From contig NZ_CP119791.1 in NCBI RefSeq assembly GCF_029338295.1, positions 992,001 to 1,056,000 on the forward strand: a stretch of 64,000 nucleotides of DNA, in the 5' to 3' direction. Below are positions 25,885-35,370 of this stretch, one piece after another. A program made the translations under genes and the position numbers. Origin of the DNA: Haladaptatus sp. QDMS2 (lineage in GTDB: Archaea; Halobacteriota; Halobacteria; Halobacteriales; Halococcaceae). The notes beneath the pieces are model-generated. The model did not search any database. It worked only from the letters and a program-made list of their open reading frames with translations, and was not told where the DNA came from. The stretch's first letter is position 1, and every line of letters starts with the position of its first letter.

Positions 25885-26172
25885 ATGAAAGTACCGATGC
25901 ACGATTTGACAGGATTCCAGCGAGACCTCCTCTACGTGATTGCAGGCAGCGAAGACCCCCACGGTCTCGCCATCAAAGAAGAGTTAGAAGAGTACTACGA
26001 AAAGGAGATTCACCACGGGCGCCTCTACCCGAACCTCGACACGCTCGTCGACAAGGGCCTCGTCGAGAAAGGGCAGCGCGACCGTCGAACCAACTTCTAC
26101 ACGCTGACCCGGCGCGGCCGCCGCGAAATCGACGCGCGTGCCGACTGGGAACAGCGCTACGTCGAAGAATAA
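25885..26172 (+). CDS. PadR family transcriptional regulator
   Basis: A 95-residue winged-helix protein (LTGFQRDLLYVIAG, PHGLAIKEELEEYY, then HHGRLYPNLDTLVDKGLVEKG). This is the minimal PadR core without the C-terminal dimer helix extension. A TATA-like GATATGTTTA is centred about 27 bases before the ATG, so the transcript is probably leaderless. The next gene is convergent, so its target is not obvious; autoregulation or a distant gene is possible. Confidence 0.85.
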   Translation: MKVPMHDLTGFQRDLLYVIAGSEDPHGLAIKEELEEYYEKEIHHGRLYPNLDTLVDKGLVEKGQRDRRTNFYTLTRRGRREIDARADWEQRYVEE

Positions 26173-26217
26173 CGCAGTTCGGTCCCCCTATATCTCGCTG
26201 TTTTTCACCCGTCGTGC

Positions 26218-27393
26218 TCAGTCAGTTGACTGGCCAGACGTCGTCCCGCCGTCCGTGGATGCGTCCGCTTTTGTGGTTGGTTGCTTCGACTTGCGGGCGT
26301 CGGTGAGGTAGGTCGGGTCCACCGCGTAGGGTTTGATTTCAGTCCCGGAGATGAGTTCCGGGAGGATGATTCGCGCAAAGTGGACGACGAGCACGAGCAA
26401 GATGGGGCCGAGGAAGATGCCGTACCAGCTGAACAGCAGCGGCCCGAAGATGTAGGCGAACATCACGGCTCCGACGTGGAGGTTGCGCCCGGAAACGTAG
26501 GGCCGCAGGACGAAATCTGGAAGCGTGTCCACGATGACGAACGACACTGCGGCGAACACGACGACGAACCAGAACTGCGGTTCCTCAGAGACGGCGGTCA
26601 TGACCGCGAGATAGGCCGTCACCGGGAAGTAGACGAGCTTCATGCCCACGACGGGGATGAGACTCGCCACGCCCGCGAGCAGGCCGATGAGCGCGGCGTA
26701 GGGGATGGCAAGGCCCGGCGGGCTGATGAAGTCGAGGACAGAGTAGGAGAGGACGGCGATGATGGCGGTCAACACGGCGTTAAGGATGTTCCCGAAGAAG
26801 ATGCTGTGGAAGTCTTGGTCCACGTTCTTGAGGTAGGAGTCGAGGACGCCACGTTCGTCCCCGAACCGAGATTGGCACCAGCGCGTGAGTTTGTGGCCGT
26901 CTCGGAGCAGGTAGAAGGCAAGCGCAATCATGACGAACAGATGGAGAAGCAGGTTCCCGATGAATCCAGTGTAGTCGAGTGCCTGGTCCATGATGCCTCG
27001 CAGCGTTTCGATGCCAGTGTCGCTCTCGATGTAGCTGACGGGGTCGTCGACCACGCTCGAAACGTCCAGGTAGGGTTCGACGGCCGTAGATAGCGGGCCG
27101 AGTTCCACCGAATCCTGAATGGCGTTCACCTCCTGAAGACCGATGGCGACAGAATACGCGAGCAACAGCAACGCCGGCAACGCGAGGGTGAACAGCGCGA
27201 CGAATGCCGCGAGCGACCGGGGATAGATGCGAGTTTTGAGGCGGTCGTAGATGGGGCGGGTCGCGTAGTAGATGAAGATGCCAAAGACGAACGTCCCGAT
27301 GAACGAGTAGAGGACGAACAGCAACGCGGCCCCGAGGATGGCACCGACGGCCCACCAGGCGGCCCGCGAACGAGAGACAGACGAGGCGACCAT
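26218..27393 (-). CDS. AI-2E family transporter (PerM-like)
   Basis: A 391-residue membrane protein with paired helices at the N-terminus, a central soluble loop (about 100-180), and the C-terminal helix cluster with GLAIPYAALIGLLAGVASLIPVVG typical of the family. Members include AI-2 exporters and Na+/H+ antiporter-like proteins, so the substrate is not predictable. The ATG at 27393 is chosen; the upstream in-frame stretch lies across the promoter of the next gene and is Arg-rich junk. Confidence 0.88.
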   Translation of the reverse strand: MVASSVSRSRAAWWAVGAILGAALLFVLYSFIGTFVFGIFIYYATRPIYDRLKTRIYPRSLAAFVALFTLALPALLLLAYSVAIGLQEVNAIQDSVELGPLSTAVEPYLDVSSVVDDPVSYIESDTGIETLRGIMDQALDYTGFIGNLLLHLFVMIALAFYLLRDGHKLTRWCQSRFGDERGVLDSYLKNVDQDFHSIFFGNILNAVLTAIIAVLSYSVLDFISPPGLAIPYAALIGLLAGVASLIPVVGMKLVYFPVTAYLAVMTAVSEEPQFWFVVVFAAVSFVIVDTLPDFVLRPYVSGRNLHVGAVMFAYIFGPLLFSWYGIFLGPILLVLVVHFARIILPELISGTEIKPYAVDPTYLTDARKSKQPTTKADASTDGGTTSGQSTD

Positions 27394-27476
27394 GGCTCCC
27401 CGTTTGCGGGCCTGGTGAATAAACGTTCGTGGGGCAGGCCGGAGAATTTTAGGCACGTGGGGCGAAACCTCACGCA

Positions 27477-28751
27477 GTGACCGATTTCGTCGCGCAGATT
27501 GGAGCTGCTCCACTCGACAGCACGGTGGTACGCATCGCGCTCGCCGGGGCGCTCGGCATGTTTCTCGGGTTGGAACGCGAGTGGTCTCAGAAGTCTGCCG
27601 GTATTCGCACGTTCTCACTGATTAGTTTGCTCGCTGCGGTGTTCACGATTCTCGACCGGGAACTCCTGCTCGTGGTCGGTGGCCTGCTCATCATCGTCCA
27701 GGGGGTCTTACTCGCGGTCCAGGGCCTACGGGACGAGGACAAGGGGCTTTCGCTCACCACCTCGACGTCGATGCTCGTCGCCTACGGCGTCGGGTCGCTC
27801 GTCGCGAGTGGCTTCATCATCGAAGGGGTGACGGTGGCCGTCCTCTCGTCGCTGTTGCTCGTGTTGAAGCGCGAACTCCACAGTTTCGCGTGGGGACTCT
27901 CCCGCGAAGAGGTTCGGTCCACTTCCGAGTTCGCCATCCTCGCGTTCGTCATCTTCCCGCTATTACCGAGCGACCCCATCGGCTTCGACCTCAACGGAAC
28001 CCGCATCGCCGCGGAACCGCAAGTCGTCTGGCTGATGGTCGTCACCGTGGCCGGCATCGGCATTGCAAACTACGCCATCGTCAAGAGCTACGGCGGCCGT
28101 GGCATCGCAGTGACCGGATTTTTCGGCGGTCTCGCCTCCTCTACGGCCGTCGTCGGGACGATGATGGACCACGTACGCCAGCGCCCCGACGCCGCCTCCT
28201 ACGCAGTGGCGGCCATCCTCCTCGCCGACGCCGCGATGGCGCTCAGGAATCTCGTCATTGCGATTGGCTTTACGCTCTCAGCGGACCGCGTCCTCGTGGG
28301 TGCGGCTGTGCCGCTTGGCGCGGTCATCCTCGGGAGTGTGCTCGTCGCCGCCTACACCGCAGACTGGTCGCAGAAAGTCGAAATGAAACTCGACAACCCG
28401 TTTTCCCTTCGCAACGCGCTCGGATTCGGCGCGATGTTCCTCGTCATCATCGTCGCCGGCGGCCTCGCCGAAGCACAGTTCGGCACCATCGGATTCTACG
28501 TCACGGCCATCCTCTCTGGGCTCGTCTCCAGTGCGGGTGTCACGACGTCGACGGTGGTGCTGTACCGGACCGGCGGCCTCGACTACAATACCGCGATTAT
28601 CGCGATTCTGCTCGCGACGGCGTCGAGTATCGTCGTGAAGGCCGGACTCGTCGCCTTCGGGCCGAGTCGAAAGTTCGCGATGCGCGTCGGCTTCTGGAGT
28701 GGCGTCCTACTCGTCGCGGCGACGCTCATGACCGCGCTCGTGACGTTCTAA
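27477..28751 (+). CDS. MgtC/SapB and DUF4010 family membrane protein
   Basis: A 424-residue membrane protein. The N-terminal part matches the MgtC/SapB region (GMFLGLEREWSQKSAGIRTFSL at about 23-44), and the remainder is DUF4010 with about ten helices and the motif GGLASSTAVVGTMM. Function unknown; MgtC relatives affect magnesium or virulence in bacteria. It starts with GTG; a TATA-like element lies about 28-33 bases upstream. It is divergent from the AI-2E transporter. Confidence 0.88.
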   Translation: MTDFVAQIGAAPLDSTVVRIALAGALGMFLGLEREWSQKSAGIRTFSLISLLAAVFTILDRELLLVVGGLLIIVQGVLLAVQGLRDEDKGLSLTTSTSMLVAYGVGSLVASGFIIEGVTVAVLSSLLLVLKRELHSFAWGLSREEVRSTSEFAILAFVIFPLLPSDPIGFDLNGTRIAAEPQVVWLMVVTVAGIGIANYAIVKSYGGRGIAVTGFFGGLASSTAVVGTMMDHVRQRPDAASYAVAAILLADAAMALRNLVIAIGFTLSADRVLVGAAVPLGAVILGSVLVAAYTADWSQKVEMKLDNPFSLRNALGFGAMFLVIIVAGGLAEAQFGTIGFYVTAILSGLVSSAGVTTSTVVLYRTGGLDYNTAIIAILLATASSIVVKAGLVAFGPSRKFAMRVGFWSGVLLVAATLMTALVTF

Positions 28752-28803
28752 ATTTCGCCGCAAACGTAACCATCTTTTTAACGGGGGATTGCGCAGTAAA
28801 CTC

Positions 28804-30144
28804 ATGGACCGAGAGACTGCTCGACCACAGGTCCGCGATTTGCCCGGGAAACGCGCCCAGCAATGGGTTAAATACCACCAGCAAACGGCGGCGCCGAGTA
28901 CGTACGTCTACGATTTTGTCTGGGATATCACTGCGGAGGCAGAAGGGCCCTTCTGTACCGACGTCGACGGCAACGTTCTCATGGACTTCACGAGTCACGT
29001 CGGGGCCGCCCCGCTCGGGTACAACAACCCGAAGATTATGGACAAACTCGAGCGATTCGACCTGGTAGACCCGATGAAAATCGCCGGGCAAGACTTCTAC
29101 GTCGCCGGGAGCGGAACGCCCGACGACCCACAGATTCCCGGGCCAGCGGTGCTCATGGACAAGTTGACCGAATTGACCGCCCACTACGACATGGACACCG
29201 TGTTCCTCTCGAACAGCGGGGCGGAGGCCGTCGAAAACGCCATCAAAATCTGCTACGACAACAGCGGCGGCGCGAAATACGGGCTCACCTTCCAGGGAGC
29301 GTTCCACGGGCGCACCCTCGGCGCACTCTCGCTCAACCGGTCGAAGGAGGTCTATCGCCGCCACTACCCAGAGGTTGCGGGCATCCACGACGCACCGTTC
29401 TGTTCTGACCGCAGTTGCACGGCGGACACCTGCGATTGTGGCTTCTTCACCGACGACACCTCCTCGCTGCGTCGTCGCCTCCACCCCAAGAAAGGGCACA
29501 TCAACCCCGAAGAGGTTGCCTACCTGATTATGGAACCCGTCCAGGGTGAGGGTGGCTACAACATCCCGAGCGAGGCGTTCATGCAGGAAATCGCAGACGT
29601 CTGTGCGGAGTACGACATCACGCTCATCGCAGACGAAATCCAGTCAGGGATTGGCCGCACCGGGAAACTGTGGGCGTCTGACCACTATCCCATCACGCCC
29701 GACGTCATCACCTGCGCGAAGGGGCTTCGCGTCGGTGCCACCGTCTCGCGCTCCGACGTGTTCCCGGCGGAGAAAGGTCGCATTTCATCGACCTGGGGAG
29801 CGGGCGACATTCTCGGCTCGATGCAGGGCGCACTCACACTCGACGCCATCGAGCAGTACGACCTGCTCGACAACGCCACCGCGCGCGGCGAACAGTTGAA
29901 AGAACACTTCGCCGACGCGGCCAACGAGAAGGTGGTTGACGTGCGCGGACTCGGCCTGATGCTCGCCGTCGAACTCGATACCCGGGACCGCCGCGACGCC
30001 GTGATTAAGGAGGCGTTGAAACGCGGCCTGCTCATCCTCGGCTGTGGGTACAAGACCATCCGTCTGCTCCCGCCACTCGACGTGACCGAGCGCGAGATGG
30101 CGCTCGCCGCGGACCTCCTGCTCGAGGCAATCGACGCGGCCTAA
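28804..30144 (+). CDS. Class III (GABA/ornithine-type) aminotransferase with a Cys cluster
   Basis: A 446-residue PLP-dependent aminotransferase. The Schiff-base lysine is Lys306 in DVITCAKGLRVG, preceded by the ADEIQSGIGRTG phosphate and cofactor motif and AYLIMEPVQGEGG. The family acts on omega-amino groups such as GABA, ornithine or lysine; substrate specificity is not resolved. A Cys cluster, C200-x4-C205-x4-C210-x-C212, sits between the conserved fold elements and could bind Zn or Fe-S. TATA-like sequence lies about 28 bases upstream. Confidence 0.9.
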   Translation: MDRETARPQVRDLPGKRAQQWVKYHQQTAAPSTYVYDFVWDITAEAEGPFCTDVDGNVLMDFTSHVGAAPLGYNNPKIMDKLERFDLVDPMKIAGQDFYVAGSGTPDDPQIPGPAVLMDKLTELTAHYDMDTVFLSNSGAEAVENAIKICYDNSGGAKYGLTFQGAFHGRTLGALSLNRSKEVYRRHYPEVAGIHDAPFCSDRSCTADTCDCGFFTDDTSSLRRRLHPKKGHINPEEVAYLIMEPVQGEGGYNIPSEAFMQEIADVCAEYDITLIADEIQSGIGRTGKLWASDHYPITPDVITCAKGLRVGATVSRSDVFPAEKGRISSTWGAGDILGSMQGALTLDAIEQYDLLDNATARGEQLKEHFADAANEKVVDVRGLGLMLAVELDTRDRRDAVIKEALKRGLLILGCGYKTIRLLPPLDVTEREMALAADLLLEAIDAA

Positions 30145-30336
30145 CGACGCGTCACAAAACGCGACTGTCACCGACCCGTGAAAATATTAATTTCCTTTAT
30201 ATGTGTGTTTTGGAACAATAGGTGTACGTGCCATACAGAGTACCTGTCTCTCGAAACTAGGGTGTGTTAGGTTCAGACATACTGTGTCGGATTACAGAAC
30301 GGAGTTTCTATTACCTCTCGCACGTATGCCTAACTC

Positions 30337-30570
30337 ATGGTTCACACGTGCCGAAATTGCAAGCGGACGTTCACCAGCAAACTGGACCTGCAGCTCCACC
30401 AGGACAACTGCTCTGACGCGCAGTTGTTCTGTTCCCAGTGCGGTGAGCGCTTCGCCGAGCGACGTGCAACAAAAGATGGGTGGTACTATCGATGCCCGAC
30501 AGAGGACTGTGAGGGTGAGGAGATCGGCGAAGATCTCCACTACGTATCCGACATGATGGTCGTACGATAA
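30337..30570 (+). CDS. HVO_2901-type zinc finger protein
   Basis: A 77-residue protein with a classical C2H2-like finger at the start (CRNCKRTFTSKLDLQLHQDNC) and a second CSQCGERF plus CPTEDCEGEEIG ribbon. It belongs to the haloarchaeal HVO_2901 family of small zinc finger proteins, of unknown role. A TATA-like TTCTATTA lies about 28 bases before the ATG. It is an isolated gene and is followed by a T6 tract. The 190 bases upstream hold no gene. Confidence 0.88.
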   Translation: MVHTCRNCKRTFTSKLDLQLHQDNCSDAQLFCSQCGERFAERRATKDGWYYRCPTEDCEGEEIGEDLHYVSDMMVVR

Positions 30571-30600
30571 TCGAGAACAACTTTCGCGGTGCGGCACGTG

Positions 30601-30606
30601 TTTTTT
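30601..30606 (+). terminator. T-tract terminator after the zinc finger gene
   Basis: Six T bases lie 30 bases after the stop of the zinc finger gene and before the ABC exporter operon. Confidence 0.4.
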
Positions 30607-30671
30607 GCGAGGGGTGGAACGGTTTCCTGTAGCAAAGCTACATTGTCTTCCCGTCCGTACAGTCCAGTTGA

Positions 30672-31547
30672 ATGATACGGGTCCGTGACCTCAGGAAAGA
30701 ATACGCCGGATTCGTTGCTGTCGAGGGAAGCGACTTTTCGGTCGAACCAGGAGAGGTGTTCGGCATCATCGGCCCGAACGGTGCAGGGAAGACCACGACG
30801 CTCAAGATGCTCGCCGGGCTGCTCGAACCGACCAGCGGCAGCGCCACCGTCGCGGGAATGCAGGCGAACGACCCGGCGATGCGGCGTCGACTCGGCTACC
30901 TGCCTGAGGAGTCGCCGCTCTACGAGGAGATGACGCCGAACTCCTATCTTCGATTCTTCGCGGACCTCTACGACGTGCCCCGCGACGTGGCGAACGAGCG
31001 CATCGCCGAGACGCTCGACGCCCTCGACTTGAACTACCGCGACCGCCGACTCGGCGATATGTCGAAGGGGATGCGCCGGAAGGTAGCCATCGCCCGCTCG
31101 CTCGTGAACGACCCGGACGTGCTCATCTACGACGAACCGGCGAGCGGGCTCGACCCGCTCACGACGAACTACGTCCTCGAATTCACCCGCGACCTGAGCG
31201 AACAGGGGAAGACGGTCGTCTTCAGCGCGCACAACCTCTATCACGTCGAAAGCATCTGCGACCACCTCGTCATCATGAACAAGGGGCGCATCGTGGCGCG
31301 AGGGTCTGTCGCGGAGATTCGCGAGCAACACGGCAAGACCGCGTATCACGTCTACACCTCCGTCCCGGTCCCCGACTCGGAACCAGATGGAAACCGTCAC
31401 CTGACCGTCGTGGACAGCATGGCCGCAGTCGACGAGATTCGACAGGAAGCACAGGCCCAAGGCGGCGAGATACTCGACCTGCGAACCGAGGAACCGAGCC
31501 TCGAAGACATCTTCCTCACGCTGGCAAAGCGGGAGCCACCGTCGTGA
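30672..31547 (+). CDS. ABC-2 type exporter ATP-binding protein
   Basis: A 291-residue NatA/CcmA-like ATPase. Walker A is GPNGAGKTT, the signature is DMSKGMRRKVAI, Walker B is VLIYDEP, and the switch region is VFSAHNLYHVE. It energises the two permease proteins encoded after it, with which it overlaps by 4 bases. The substrate is unknown; the NatA-like set suggests ion, lipid or small-molecule efflux. A single strong ATG follows a purine-poor leader. Confidence 0.92.
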   Translation: MIRVRDLRKEYAGFVAVEGSDFSVEPGEVFGIIGPNGAGKTTTLKMLAGLLEPTSGSATVAGMQANDPAMRRRLGYLPEESPLYEEMTPNSYLRFFADLYDVPRDVANERIAETLDALDLNYRDRRLGDMSKGMRRKVAIARSLVNDPDVLIYDEPASGLDPLTTNYVLEFTRDLSEQGKTVVFSAHNLYHVESICDHLVIMNKGRIVARGSVAEIREQHGKTAYHVYTSVPVPDSEPDGNRHLTVVDSMAAVDEIRQEAQAQGGEILDLRTEEPSLEDIFLTLAKREPPS

Positions 31548-33316
31548 ACCCGCGCAAACTCCTGCGCATCGCGCGCTGGGAAGTGACAAAGGGGGCGGGC
31601 GGCATCGACCGGCGAACCGCCATCGCTGGCGTCGTCGCCATCGTCCTGCTCGTGGTCGTCTCCATGGCCGCCGTCAGCCACGGCGTGACCCTCGACCGGG
31701 GCATCTACCGCGTCGGCGTGGACGAATCGAGTCCCTACTACGGGCCGGTCGCCGCAGACCCGACGTTCGCCATCCACGACCCGACGAGTGACGAAGAGTT
31801 CGACCTGCTCATCCAAGACGGCCGCGTCGGCTACCGTGACACACAGAAGGGCCGGGCTGCACTCGCGGAACTCAGGCGGGCGGTCGAAGGATACAACGAC
31901 CGCCTCATGGCGACCGAGGGGAACCGCTCCGCGGCCTTCCCCGTCGCCGTGAACATCACCTACGTGAATCGCGCCGGGGGCGAAGTGGTCGTGCCCGGTT
32001 CTGCCGGACAGGGCCAGCAGACGGCCGACGAACCAACCCAAAACCAGCAGTCGCCCGGCGGCGCAACGGAGACGCCAGCCGCCGGCGGTGGTGGCGGTGA
32101 CGGGGGCAACACGCCACTGCCTGGCGACCAGCCACCGCTAGCAGACGGCCTGCTCGGAGGTGGGTCAGGCGACACGCCGAGCGACATCGCGCCGCCGTTC
32201 CCCTTCGAGTCGCTCGCCCTCGCGTTCCTGTTCGTCCTGCCGATGAACTTCGTCATTCAGGCCTACGGCAGTTCGATACTCAAAGAGCGCGTGAACCGTC
32301 GTGGGGTCCTGTTGCTCGTCTCGCCGGTGTCGCGCTACGACATCGTCGCAGGCAAGACGCTCCCGTACTTCCTCGCCTCGCTCGCGATAACGACGGTCAT
32401 CGCGCTCGCCATCGGCGGCGGCCCGATTTCGATAACGGCGGTCATCCCGCTCGCGCTCGTGTTCCTCGCGGCGACGTTCCTCGCCGGAATGTTCGCCCGG
32501 TCGTTCAAGGAACTCACCTTCGTCACGGTGGCCATCAGCGTGTTTCTCACCACGTACGCGTTCGTTCCGGCCATCTTCACCGACCTGAACGCCATCGCGC
32601 TCATTTCGCCGCTCACGCTCGTCGTCCGGGACCTGCAATCGCAAGCAATTACGGCCGGTGAGTACGCCTTTGCGACGCTCCCGCTCTATCTCACCGCGTT
32701 CGTCTTGTTCACGCTCGGCGTGGGCATCTACCGCGAAGAAGACATGTTCACGCAGCGACCCGTCCACCTGAAGGCGCTCGACGCGATTTCGAGTCGTATC
32801 TCGGGGCGGCGCTCTATCGCCGTCCTCTCGATTCTGTTCATCCCGTTCGTGTTCGTCGCCGAGCTGTTGGCCGTCGCCACGCTGTTCGCGCTCCCGGTTT
32901 CGTTCTCGATTCCAGTGTTGCTCGTGGCCATTGCGCTCGTCGAGGAGATTGCGAAGAGCATCCACGTGTTCGCCGGGTTCGAGAGCGCGAAGTTCGACCG
33001 CCGCCTGAAACTCTCGCTCATCCTCGGGACGCTCTCTGGGGTCGGTTTCTTCCTCGCCGAGAAACTCACGCTCGTCAGCCAAATCGTCGGCCTTCCCGAA
33101 CTCCGACTGGGGAACGTGGCGTTCGCGGGAGGCGTGGAGACGAGCGGACTGGTCTTGCTCGGCTTCCTGCTGGCTCCCCTCGTACTCCACGTCGTCACCG
33201 CGACGATTTCCGCCATCGGGGCGGCGCGAGGGGCGCGTTCGTACGCCGTCGCGCTCGGCGTGGCCATCTTCGTCCACACGGTGTACAACCTCACGGTGGT
33301 GATGCAACTTGGCTGA
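31544..33316 (+). CDS. ABC-2 permease fused to a PrsW-like intramembrane protease domain
   Basis: A 590-residue protein. Residues 1-400 form an ABC-2 (NatB-like) permease with a large extracytoplasmic domain (about 45-220) containing a Gly/Gln/Pro-rich linker. Residues 430-590 look like PrsW, a membrane metalloprotease: E467-E468-x2-K471, FxxxE with E506, His549 in HVVTA, and H578-x3-N582. In PrsW these motifs line the active site. The GTG start overlaps the ATPase stop. Whether the protease domain is active is inference from motifs. Confidence 0.8.
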   Translation: MNPRKLLRIARWEVTKGAGGIDRRTAIAGVVAIVLLVVVSMAAVSHGVTLDRGIYRVGVDESSPYYGPVAADPTFAIHDPTSDEEFDLLIQDGRVGYRDTQKGRAALAELRRAVEGYNDRLMATEGNRSAAFPVAVNITYVNRAGGEVVVPGSAGQGQQTADEPTQNQQSPGGATETPAAGGGGGDGGNTPLPGDQPPLADGLLGGGSGDTPSDIAPPFPFESLALAFLFVLPMNFVIQAYGSSILKERVNRRGVLLLVSPVSRYDIVAGKTLPYFLASLAITTVIALAIGGGPISITAVIPLALVFLAATFLAGMFARSFKELTFVTVAISVFLTTYAFVPAIFTDLNAIALISPLTLVVRDLQSQAITAGEYAFATLPLYLTAFVLFTLGVGIYREEDMFTQRPVHLKALDAISSRISGRRSIAVLSILFIPFVFVAELLAVATLFALPVSFSIPVLLVAIALVEEIAKSIHVFAGFESAKFDRRLKLSLILGTLSGVGFFLAEKLTLVSQIVGLPELRLGNVAFAGGVETSGLVLLGFLLAPLVLHVVTATISAIGAARGARSYAVALGVAIFVHTVYNLTVVMQLG

Positions 33317-34364
33317 CCCACGCCTCGCCATCACCCGGCGCGAACTGGGTGCCATCAAGAGCGAGAAGACCATCGTCCTCGCGTTGCTCATTCAGTTGTT
33401 CATCGCCGCCTTCTCGTCGTTCCTCGTCGTGGGCCTCGTCTCGCTGTACGCCCCCGGCAGCGTCTCCGACGGGCAGGTCGTCACCTTTGGCGTGGCCGGC
33501 GACGCGAGCGACCGCGTGGAGGGTGCAATTCGAGAGGTGGACGGGAGTCGATTCCGTCACTACGACTCGCGCGAGCGGGCCGAAAGCGACTTCGAAATCG
33601 GTCGCCTCGATGGCATCCTCTTGGCACATTACGGCGACGACGGGCGAATCGTGGTCGAAACCGTCGTCCCGCGGGGGAGTTTGCGGAGCACGTTAATCGT
33701 CACACAGGTACGCGAGACGCTCGAAACGCTCGAACGAACGGAGCGGGTCGCGCGCCAGCAGAGCCTCGAAAACCGGCCGATTTCGCTTCCGCGTGAGGTG
33801 TCCGCGAGTCCGTACTTCGGGTTCACGTACACGATTCTGTTGCCCCTCCTCTGTTTCCTCCCCGTCTTCATCAGCGGGTCGCTCGTGGTCGATTCGATAA
33901 CCGAGGAGAACGAGCGCGGAACCCTCGAACTGCTTCGGGTCGCGCCGCTCACCATCGTCGACATCGTGGACGGAAAACTGCTCGCTGCGGCGGTTCTCGC
34001 CCCGGCACAGGTGCTCCTGTGGCTCGCCCTGCTCACGTTCAACGGCATCGCCATCGCACACGTTCCGCTGTTGCTCGCGTTCGTGGCCGCCCTCACCTTG
34101 CTCGTCGTGAGCGGTGGGGCCGCGATATCGATTCTCATCGGTGACCGACAGCGGTCGCAACTCGCCTACTCGACGGCACTGCTGTTGTTCTTCGGGAGCC
34201 TCGTGTTCCTGCCCGAACACCCCTCGACGACGGTGGCCCGGCTCGCCATCGACAGTGCCGCGCCGATTACCTTCGCCACCGTGGGCGGGGCCGTCATCTG
34301 CTGTGTCCTCGTCCTCGGCGGAATCCGGGCGGGCGTCGCGGCGGTTGGGACAGACCGACTGTAG
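33309..34364 (+). CDS. ABC-2 type exporter permease
   Basis: A 351-residue permease with an N-terminal helix, an extracytoplasmic region of about 130 residues and a C-terminal five-helix block with ITEENERGTLELLRVAPLT, the ABC-2 elbow motif that precedes the pore helices. It starts with TTG at 33309, overlapping the preceding stop by 8 bases. With the previous two genes it forms a complete NatAB-like exporter. A T6 tract directly follows. Confidence 0.85.
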   Translation: MADPRLAITRRELGAIKSEKTIVLALLIQLFIAAFSSFLVVGLVSLYAPGSVSDGQVVTFGVAGDASDRVEGAIREVDGSRFRHYDSRERAESDFEIGRLDGILLAHYGDDGRIVVETVVPRGSLRSTLIVTQVRETLETLERTERVARQQSLENRPISLPREVSASPYFGFTYTILLPLLCFLPVFISGSLVVDSITEENERGTLELLRVAPLTIVDIVDGKLLAAAVLAPAQVLLWLALLTFNGIAIAHVPLLLAFVAALTLLVVSGGAAISILIGDRQRSQLAYSTALLLFFGSLVFLPEHPSTTVARLAIDSAAPITFATVGGAVICCVLVLGGIRAGVAAVGTDRL

Positions 34365-34370
34365 TTTTTT
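34365..34370 (+). terminator. T-tract terminator after the ABC exporter operon
   Basis: Six T bases start immediately after the TAG stop of the permease gene, 24 bases before the aldo/keto reductase start. Confidence 0.5.
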
Positions 34371-34394
34371 GGTGCTCGTCTGTGAGGGTTTCAC

Positions 34395-35369
34395 ATGGAG
34401 TATACGACACTCGGTTCGACCGGGATGGAAGTCAGTCGATTGTGTCTCGGGTGCATGAGTTTCGGCACCCCGGAGTGGCGCGATTGGGTGCTCACGGAGG
34501 AGGAGAGCCTCCCGATTATCGACCGGGCAATCGACCTCGGCATCAACTTCTTCGACACGGCAAACATGTACTCGGTCGGCGAATCAGAACGAATTCTGGG
34601 CACGGCACTGGAGGGCCGACGCGAGGAGAACGTCGTCGCGACGAAGGTCTTCCACGAGATGGACGAGTCGAACCCTCACTCGTCGGGCCTGTCGCGAAAG
34701 GCCATCGAACAGGAACTGGAGGCGAGTCTCGACCGTCTCGGAATGGAGACGATAGACCTGTACCAGACCCACCGATGGGACGACGATACGCCCATCGACG
34801 TGACCCTCGCGACGCTCTCTGACGCAGTTCGCCGCGGGAAGGTGCGCTACATCGGGACGAGTTCCATGTGGGCCCACCAGTTTGCCGAAGCGCTCCACGC
34901 GAGCGACGGCCTCGGACTCGATCGGTTCGTCACGATGCAGAATCACTACAACCTGCTCTACCGTGAGGAAGAACGCGAGATGCTCCCGCTCTGTGAGAAG
35001 GAGGACATCGGCGTCATCCCGTGGAGCCCGCTCGCCCGCGGTTATCTCACCCGGCCGCACGTCGAGTTCGACGCCACCACGCGCGGGCAGTCGGACCAGC
35101 ACGCCCGTCGCCACCCGTATCTCGAAGGTGGCGGCAAGGAGGTCAACGAACGGGTGGAGGAACTGGCGGCGGAGAAAGACGTGACTATGGCGCAGATTTC
35201 GCTCTCGTGGCTGCTGCACAAAGACTGGGTCGATGCGCCAATCGTCGGGACGACGAGCGTCGAACACCTGGAGCAAGCGGTCGAAGCCCTCGACATCTCA
35301 CTTTCTGCCAGCGAGATGGAATACTTAGAGGAGCCGTACCAACCAGTTCGGGTGTCTGGTCACCAATAA
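34395..35369 (+). CDS. Aldo/keto reductase
   Basis: A 324-residue NADPH-dependent oxidoreductase of the AKR fold. The catalytic tetrad elements are visible: Asp in FFDTANMYS with its Tyr, Lys in VVATKVF, and His in YQTHRWDD. The C-terminal IVGTTSVEHLEQAVEALD forms the cofactor-phosphate site. Substrate cannot be told; it most resembles the YghZ/PdxI-like reductases. Single gene, convergent with an HTH regulator and separated from it by 198 structured bases. Confidence 0.92.
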   Translation: MEYTTLGSTGMEVSRLCLGCMSFGTPEWRDWVLTEEESLPIIDRAIDLGINFFDTANMYSVGESERILGTALEGRREENVVATKVFHEMDESNPHSSGLSRKAIEQELEASLDRLGMETIDLYQTHRWDDDTPIDVTLATLSDAVRRGKVRYIGTSSMWAHQFAEALHASDGLGLDRFVTMQNHYNLLYREEEREMLPLCEKEDIGVIPWSPLARGYLTRPHVEFDATTRGQSDQHARRHPYLEGGGKEVNERVEELAAEKDVTMAQISLSWLLHKDWVDAPIVGTTSVEHLEQAVEALDISLSASEMEYLEEPYQPVRVSGHQ

Positions 35370-35370
35370 G

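Noticed and set aside
30180-30336. Possible insertion-sequence end in the gap before the zinc finger gene
   Set aside because: The A/T-richer stretch has no terminal inverted repeat, target duplication or transposase remnant that I can show; it fits an ordinary promoter region.
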